DNA from: Elymus sibiricus | Taxonomy: Eukaryota; Streptophyta; Magnoliopsida; Poales; Poaceae | Reading direction: 5' to 3' | Assembly: GCA_039707655.1 (NCBI GenBank) | Contig: CM077670.1 | Location: 142,456,001 to 142,520,000 of the forward strand | Length of the DNA stretch: 64,000 bases | In this document: in pieces, positions 57,681 to 64,000 of the stretch | Layout of the letters: each line of letters begins with the position of its first letter | Position numbering within the stretch: position 1 is the stretch's first letter | Program-made: the position numbers and the translations under genes | The notes under the pieces: generated by a model | Database searches by the model: none | What the model saw: only the letters and a program-made list of their open reading frames with translations | What the model was told of the DNA's origin: nothing

Positions 57681-58870
57681 TGAAGCCATCGGCTACACCA
57701 CCTGCCGTGAGCGCCATGCTGCTTCACGAAGAGCTCCCACCCGCACCACCCACGGGCGCACCAGACTGCGGCCCAGCCTCAGGCGCCCGCTTGATGCTGG
57801 CACTAGAGCCTCAAGCGGACAGCTGGGCCGCTGAGTTCAAGGCCTACTTGCTTCACGGCACCCTCTCAGAGAAGGACTCAGAGGCAGAGCATGTGGTTCG
57901 CCAGGTCACCGCTTACTACTTGAAGGATGGCAAGCTATACCGTAGGCGCCCCAATGACGTCGCGCTGTGGTGCATCTCTGAAGAACAAGGTCGCGAACTG
58001 CTTGCCGACATCCACGGAGGAGACTGTGGCCACCACTCTTCATCACACACCCTCGCCGGCTAGGTGTTCCGCAATGGCTTCTACTAGCCGACCGCGCTTC
58101 ACGACGCCACCGAGCTGGTCCAATCCTGTGAAGCTTGTCAATTCCATGCCAAGCAAATCCACCAGCCGGCGCAAGACCTCCAAACGATTCCTCTCTCATG
58201 GCCCTTCGCGGTCCGGGGGCTAGATATCTTGGGACCCTTCCCTCGCGCAGCAAGCGGCTACCGCTACCTCTACGTCGCCATCGACAAGTTCACCAAGTGG
58301 GCGGAGGTCGAGCCTGTGCGCACCATCTCGGCAGGATCTGCCGTCAAGTTCATCAAGGGCCTCATGAGCCGCTTTGGCATCCCCAACTGCATCATCACTA
58401 ACAATGGCTCCCAATTCACAAGCGGCCTCTTCAAGTCATACTGCGCCAGCCTCGGCATGTAGATCTGCTACGCCTCTGTGGCGCACCCGTGAAGCAACGG
58501 CCAGGCCGAGCGTGCAAATGCTAAGGTCCTCAAGGGCCTCAAGACAAGAAGCTTCAAGAAAAAACTCGAAGCCTACGGCAAGGGCTAGCTCGACGAGCTA
58601 CAGTCTATGCTATGGTCGATCCACACGACAGTAACCAAGCCCACTAGTGAGACTCCCTTCTTCCTCGTCTACGGAGCTAAAGTAGTCCTTCCTTCTGAGC
58701 TCAAGCATGGCTCTCCGTGAGTCCTCGCCTTCGATGAGGCTCGTCAGGACGGCTCGCGAGAGGCTGACCTGCTGCTCCTCGAGGAAGCCCGTCGCCAGGA
58801 TGCCCTGCGCGCCGCAAGATACCAGCAGGCTTTGTGTCGCTATCATAGCCGCAACATACACCCACGCACG
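57681..58870 (+). pseudogene. Integrase of element G
   Basis: Still in the RT frame. HHCC region (HGGDCGHH...CEACQFH), core with first Asp in GLDILGPFPRAASGY, second motif CIITNNGSQF, where the catalytic Asp is Asn, and Glu in SNGQAERAN. C-terminal segment PFFLVYGAKVVLPSELKHGS and on to RYHSRNIHPRTH. Stops at about 58063, 58087, 58462, 58492, 58588 and 58720. Inactive as read. Confidence 0.85.
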
Positions 58871-59971
58871 CATGTGTGTTGTGGCTATATGCTAGACACG
58901 GCAGCCTCTTTCTCTTTTGGATGTGAAACTGAGGGCGCCCTCGGGCTGCACCAACCTCAAGCTGACCCGTGCCGGACACGGCAGCCACATATTTTTTGGT
59001 TGTGTAATGAACCTTATTATTATGCTGCAGTAAAGTTTTATTTCCTAAGATATTTTATGTGTTTGGTAAGTTGCCTGCCTCAGGAGCCATGCAGGCTCGC
59101 GACCTTCCTCCTGCGGATCACACGAGCGGGGGCTGGACACGGTGTGCCTGTGCTCGGGTCAGTCCTAGCAGCGCCATAAAACCCAAGTGACGGAGCTCTG
59201 GCTCGCAGGCCTGCTCCCGTGCACGCCACCTCACCAAGGTCGTTGGTGCCTTGTCTCCTCGCGTGACGCCCATGAGCAAGCTAGCAAGCGTGCACTGCTC
59301 CCCCTTTTGTGAAACCTAACAATATGTAGTTGTCACAGGAACAAGGCACGCAGAAGGCCTCGCGAGCACTGCCTCGCGAGGTAACTCACGACAAGATGCT
59401 TACGTAAGCCCTCAGGAAGCCTCGCGAGTGCTGCCTCTCGAGCCAACCTGCGGTGGCCGTCTCCACCAAGTGCTAGCGGGAGGCCTCACAAGCATGAGCC
59501 TCGCGAGGCGCACTCCGCGGCCACGACACGCCAAGCGACACTCGCGAAAAGGATAAGTACAAAAACACCTCACGAGCTGCTCTCGGCACCTCTCGAGCTC
59601 TCCTCTCCCCGCAACCTCGCTGAGTGCTGATGTTTCCTCCTCTGTGCAAGCCGCTTGCATGTCAAAGGGGGGCTTCCTGAGCATCGCGCCTTAGGAGCCC
59701 TTACCGCCTCTCAGTGCCCTACACCTCCTGGCCTTGTCCAGGCAACACGACCTGACATACCAGCGATGGTTGTAGCCCACTCGGGGGCTGGGTCCTGACG
59801 ACGTAGAGCACGAAGGCAAGCAAAGGAAGGGAAATAGGCCTCATGAGAGGGCCTCACAAGGAGCACGCATCACACATTGTAGCAAATCATAAAGTACTTA
59901 AACGCAAATCATGTTTTCATGTCCCCACAGGGCTACATCAATGTGACACAGGATAAACAAAGAGGAAGGAC
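58871..59971. other. Spacer between pol and the antisense gene of G
   Basis: About 1.1 kb without coding motifs. Rich in CCTCGCGAG(G) palindromes (59357-59381, 59421, 59499-59510). Likely holds the 3' ends of the two converging genes, an inference from position. Confidence 0.5.
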
Positions 59972-62900
59972 CTAGGAAGTCACATCGTCACCATCATCGC
60001 CATCGTCGCCTTCGCCGTCATTGCCCTCGACTCTGCTGGAGCTCTCACTGCTGCCATGGGAGAACATCGCGATCAGGGCGTCCACATGGTCCTCCACCGC
60101 CTTCCCGAGGCCGTCGTGGAGCTCCTCGGGGACGGGGGCTATCACCCTGTCAAAGTCGAAGTTGGGGTCGGCGTGGAGGTGATGGCTGAAGATGCGCGTC
60201 GCCGCCTGGAAGAGGAGGTCACGGCATTCATCTTCGATGATGCCGTTCACCCTCTTGGCACCAGCCTCGAGCCGCTCCACGAGCTTGGTGAAGAAGTCGA
60301 TGTAGCTGGCGTCGTGGGTCTTGCGGGGGCCCTTGAGCCTCTCCTTGCAGATGGTGGCCAGGGTGCCACGGGCCTGAAGCTGGAGGGAGTGGAACATCTT
60401 GGCACGCTCGTGCTGCCGCCCCCGCGCCCGATCCGCCTCCAGCCTCGCCTGCTCGACGACATTGGTGACGCCTCCCACCTGCTGCTAGAGGGAGGCTAGC
60501 TCCGAGTCGGCATCGGCCTTGGCCTGTAGCGCGGTCTTCCGCCGGCTCTCCACCTCCGTCAAGACTTCCTTGAGGCCCTCGATCTCCTTCTCAAGCTTCG
60601 CGCCCTTCTGCTTGAAGCGGTCCTCCTGGGCCTTTAGCTTCTTGCTGTGCTCCGCAGCAAGCGCCAGGCGGTTCTTCTCTATCTTCGCGTCGCCATCCTC
60701 CTGGGCCTTCTTCTCCTTGGCCTCCAGCTGGGAATTGGCCCTCTCCATGTGCTGGTTGTAGGCGTCCTGGGCGGTGGCCACCTGGCGGTCCAGCGTCTCC
60801 AGGCGCTTCCGCTCCTCGGCCTGCTCGGTCATCGTCCGTGTGAGCTCCCATTTGCGGATTGCGAGGTCCGCCTCACGGGCCGTGAGCTCCTCTTCACGGG
60901 CGGTGATGGTGCTCTCCCGCGTCTGAAGCAGCTGCTCCTGGAGCTCCTTCGTGCAGGCCTCCGCCTCCTCGCTGCGCTTGTCAGCCGCGTCGGCCTCCCG
61001 GATGGCGCTCTCGAAGAACTCCTTCGCCTCGGCAGCGGCCTTCTCGCGCTTCTCCTGCGCGGCCTCGTCCTGGCGTCGGCCCAGCTTGACGGCGACGTCA
61101 AGTCGGTGCCGCCCATCAGCAAGGCGTAGGCACTCCTCGGCAAGGCACGCCTCCCCCACCTAGAATTCTGCCTCGAGCTGGCCCAGGGCTGCCCTGGCAT
61201 TCTGCAGGATCCCGCGCTTGAGTAGGGTGCGGCCGCGCATGAGCGTCAGAGCCTAGGCCGGGTTTGACTCCTCACCGCCCTCCGCCGTCACATCCTGGGA
61301 TGGCCCGGCGTCGTTCATCAGGAGCGGGGGGCTCACCGGAGCCACCTTCCCCTCTTGCCGTGGCGGCGCGCCCCGTGGGCTCGCCGCACCCGCGGCAAGG
61401 GCCTGGCGCACTGGCGAGTGCTGGGGGCTCCCCAAAGCGCCCCAGGCATCTGCGTTTCTTGGCTGAGGAGTTGGCGCCCCCGCCTCTTCCATCACCACGT
61501 CCACTTCCGCAGTAGGCGCCTCGGGAGCTACGGTGCCTCCTCTGGAGGCCGCCTCCTGAGGCTCGACGTCCTCTGTCTCTGGAGCCACGTCCACATGCAG
61601 CTCCGGAGGGACCACTTGCTCTTTCTGCACCTCCAAGCGCTCCGCTTCGGCTTCGGGGCGGCGGATGGCTTCCACACGCCCTTCGGCGCCTATGGTGGGC
61701 GTCGGGGCCCCCTTCGAGCCAAGGGTCTTGGGCTTCTTCTTCTTCATGGGCCTCCTGCGCGCGCGCGAGCTCAGCCCGGATCTCGGGAGGAAAAAGGAAA
61801 AACACAAAGGGAAAGGAAATAAGAGCAGAGACTTACTCATCGTTCGGGACCCACTTCCCCTTCTTCAGGACCAGCGGCGGGCAACTTTCACTGTCCCCTC
61901 GCGAGGTTCCCCCGCGAGGCCGCCTCCCAGGGCGGCCTCCCGAGGCTCGGCCGCCCCATCCTTGGCACCGTCCTTCTCGGCGGGGGGCTCGGTTGCACCT
62001 CCGCTCGCGCTAGTCTTCTCCGCGGGGGGCACGGTGCCCCGCGGCTGGTGTTAGTCTCCTGCACGCGCGGCTCGTCAGCCGACGCGCTGGTACTTCCCTC
62101 GCCTCCCGTGCCGATAGGCCGGGCGGGCACAACCCTGAATTGGGCATCACTGTCATCGTCATCGTCCTCGAGGTCGCAAATGAGCTGGCGGCGGCTTCGC
62201 GTGGCCGGCCCGCCGTCGCTCTCCTTCACGGCGCTGGCTTAGGCCTTGACGTCATCGCGGCCTCCCTAGCCAGGGACCACCACGAACGGGTTGTCGTGAG
62301 GCCACTCAAAGCCCACCGGCAGTAGGCCCTGCTAGTCAAAGACTGGCATCTCATTGACCAGCTTGTCCTTGTTCTGGTAGCGGTACAGCGGGAGCGCATC
62401 CCGGGGCGGATCCCTCGCATCGCCGCCAACCAGGATCTGCATGATCTCCTCCAGCACCTCCGCTGGCAGGTTGTCAACGCTCAGCCTCATGGGGTCGTCT
62501 CGCCCAGTGATCTTCCACACCGGGCGTGAGCGCCTCTGGAGCGGCGCGATGCGGCGCTGCAAGAACTCCTTCACCACCATAGGCCCCGTGAGCCCGCCTT
62601 CCTTCAGCTCGGCCAGCCGCCCCCACAAGGGCGCCCGCCTCGGGTCGGTGAGCCTCTCGTGCTCCCAGCCGGAGCTCCTCACGACGGGGTCCATCGGGAT
62701 CATCAGCAGCGGGCTGTGTTGGCGCACGTCCACATAGACCCAGCGCTGTCAGTAGCCCTCCACCTTCCTCAAGATCTTCAGGCTGATGGAGTCCTCCTCC
62801 ATCCCCTTGACGGCAAGGAACAAGGTGCACGTGGAGCGGTGATTTGCCGCGGACATCCGCAGGCTGAAGAAGTGGTGGAAGAGCGCCACCGAAGGCATCA

Positions 62901-63266
62901 CGCCCACGAAGGCCTCACAGAAGAAGCCAAAGGTGGAAAGGAGGAAGACGGAGTTTGGCTGGAGGTGGAGTGCGTGGATCTTGTAGTGGGACCAGATGGC
63001 GTTGAAGAAATCCGAGAACGGCGGCACCAGGCCGGCGCAGACGCTGTGGACGAAGAGGGGAAAGGTCGTCGCCGTCAGGTCGTGCGGAGGGTGGGAGCCC
63101 GGCCAGATCATCGTCGCCCCACCTCATGGGTGGCGGCAGTGGTCATTGGCATCACCTTATCCATGCCCTCTTGGTTGGCGATGACAGAACGCTGCAGAGC
63201 CGGCTCCAAGGCCGGCGCGCTCGGGGCCGCGGCCGCTGCCTTTCCTCTCTTGCCGGCAGGCACCAT
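59972..63266 (-). pseudogene. Antisense accessory gene of element G
   Basis: Minus strand from ATG 63266 (MVPAGKRGKAAAAA) to a stop at 59972. Part 1 resembles PF04195: VCAGLVPPFSDFFNAIW, AFVGVMPSVALFHHFF, then LQRRIAPLQRRSRPVWKITG. Part 2 is an Asp-rich linker (DLEDDDDDSD). After the intron at 61755-61836, part 3 is a Lys-rich segment and a long Glu/Ala/Lys coiled coil (about 61150-60500), ending in an acidic tail. Damage: frameshifts near 63110 and 62050, stops near 62749 and 62332. Candidate TATA at 63397-63406. Homologues in K and B share order, strand and intron. Product function is unknown; it could be nuclear or structural, but nothing in the sequence decides. Confidence 0.72.
61755..61836 (-). 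other. Phase-2 intron in G antisense gene
   Basis: Minus strand: GTAAGT starts at 61836 and CGCGCAG ends at 61755; 82 bp. Joining gives an open frame from ...WVPNDE into the Lys-rich RPMKKKKPK exon, matching K across the junction. Confidence 0.68.
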
Positions 63267-63396
63267 TGCCGCGTAGTGGAGCTCGGGGGGCGAGAGAAGG
63301 AAGATGTAGTGTGCAGGGTGCAGATGCGAGAAGCCAGGTGCTAAGGGGCGGAGAGTAGAAGGAAAGCAATGATAGCCCTGTGCCCCGTGCGGGCAG

Positions 63397-63406
63397 GCTT
63401 TATGGC
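63397..63406 (-). promoter_or_regulatory. Candidate TATA box of G antisense gene
   Basis: Minus strand CCATAAAGCC about 131-140 bp upstream of ATG 63266 and outside the LTR. Same box and spacing in K; similar in B. Confidence 0.45.
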
Positions 63407-63562
63407 AGGCGCAAGCGGTTACCGAGGCATAGTGGGGGAAGTGGGGGTGTCCCACATCCCATCGCATGCCACGCGTCGAACCTGGGCCCCGCAGTCTGTC
63501 AGGGCCCATGCCATTTCACTTCCAACGGGCGGGAACGTGCGTGCCACGGGCCCGGGGGCTAC

Positions 63563-64000
63563 TGTCGGGCCATTGGGAACCGGGGTACCACAGCCCGTCT
63601 GCCTGCGGCCCAGGAAGCGATGCTTGGCGAAGGCCCAAGACGCAGCCCAACCATGAGGCCGCGAAGCGAAGACACCTCGCGAGGCGCCAGCCTCACGAGG
63701 ACCCCTCCTCATGGAGCAAACCACCAAGACTTAGCCACAGTAGCAGCAGGAAGCCTCGCGAGACCCCCTCGTGAGGCAGCCTACCAAGGCGGACCCCCGA
63801 GGCGGCCGCCCGAGGCCATCCGAGCCTGACGCTAGCCGCGTGGTTCTGTGCCCACCACGTGGGTGACACGCTTGGTGACGAACGGCGGCAAAGGCCGCGC
63901 CAGCGGGCGCCGACAGAGAGGGATTCCACTTTGGTGCTAAAGGGGCAGCATCAGCTGCCCTCCTCCAAAGCAAGTCCCAAGGACTGCCCGTTTGGTGAAA
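63563..64000 (+). repeat. 3' LTR of G, truncated by window end
   Basis: TGTCGGGCCATTGGGAACC... aligns with 52236 onward and runs off the window after 438 bp. Preceded by the purine-rich GGCCCGGGGGCTAC. Confidence 0.92.

Larger units (their letters stand above)
52236..64000 (+). mobile_element. Element G: Gypsy (Tat/Retand-like) retrotransposon, right end outside window
   Basis: 5' LTR, PBS, gag, protease, RT, RNase H and integrase on the plus strand, then an opposite-strand accessory gene, a PPT-like GGCCCGGGGGCTAC and the first 438 bp of the 3' LTR. K is a close relative and B a distant one. The flank left of the LTR is CATAC; its duplicate is off-window. All domains carry stops or frameshifts. 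GCCTCGCGAGGC-type palindromes recur from LTR to LTR, also inside pol. Confidence 0.92.

Overview
The window reads as intergenic DNA of a large grass genome, most likely a Triticeae species (wheat, barley or Aegilops type). I infer this from the style and density of nested LTR retrotransposons and from LTR end and primer-site sequences; I ran no database search. I see no host gene, tRNA, rRNA or CRISPR array. Almost every base falls inside a transposable element or an element fragment. Element boundaries rest on TG...CA ends, paired LTRs, primer binding sites (PBS), polypurine tracts (PPT) and target-site duplications (TSD) read directly from the sequence. The element letters A to H, K and X are my own labels.

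Layout. K (1-870 and 10491-12154) is the 3' part of a Gypsy element, split by A. A (876-10490) is a complete but pol-less Sirevirus-type Copia element with a decayed gag and an intact 619-codon accessory ORF. An old Copia integrase, C, survives at 12155-12330 and 31287-31667. It is split by X, an old LTR (12331-13266 and 30835-31286). X is split by B (13267-30829), a minus-strand Gypsy element with TSD ATCCT. B is split by H (15105-19110), a 4-kb solo LTR with TSD ATCGG. Copia C is also broken by E (from 31668), a relative of A. E is split by D (31720-43661, TSD TATAT), a non-coding LARD-like element with 4.4-kb LTRs. E's gag is cut at 46853 by F, a minus-strand element with a 3.6-kb LTR. F is cut at 52236 by G, a Gypsy element that continues past the right edge.

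How the genes work together. K, B and G share one plan: gag-protease-RT-RNase H-integrase on one strand, then a second gene on the opposite strand that runs from near the 3' LTR back towards integrase. The second gene encodes a protein resembling the 'putative gypsy type transposon' family (Pfam PF04195), then an acidic linker and a coiled coil. Its introns have canonical GT-AG ends, and one phase-2 intron sits at the same place in K and G. In all three copies a CCATAAA box lies about 130-160 bp upstream of its start codon. This spliced antisense gene is the most system-like feature of the window.

Other notable points. A keeps an open accessory ORF although its gag is riddled with stops. Each element family carries its own short palindrome, repeated through LTRs, spacers and coding DNA. 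B's integrase holds an exact 61-codon in-frame tandem duplication. F encodes a protein fragment with three zinc knuckles. All polyproteins are broken by nonsense codons or frameshifts, so no element looks able to move by itself.
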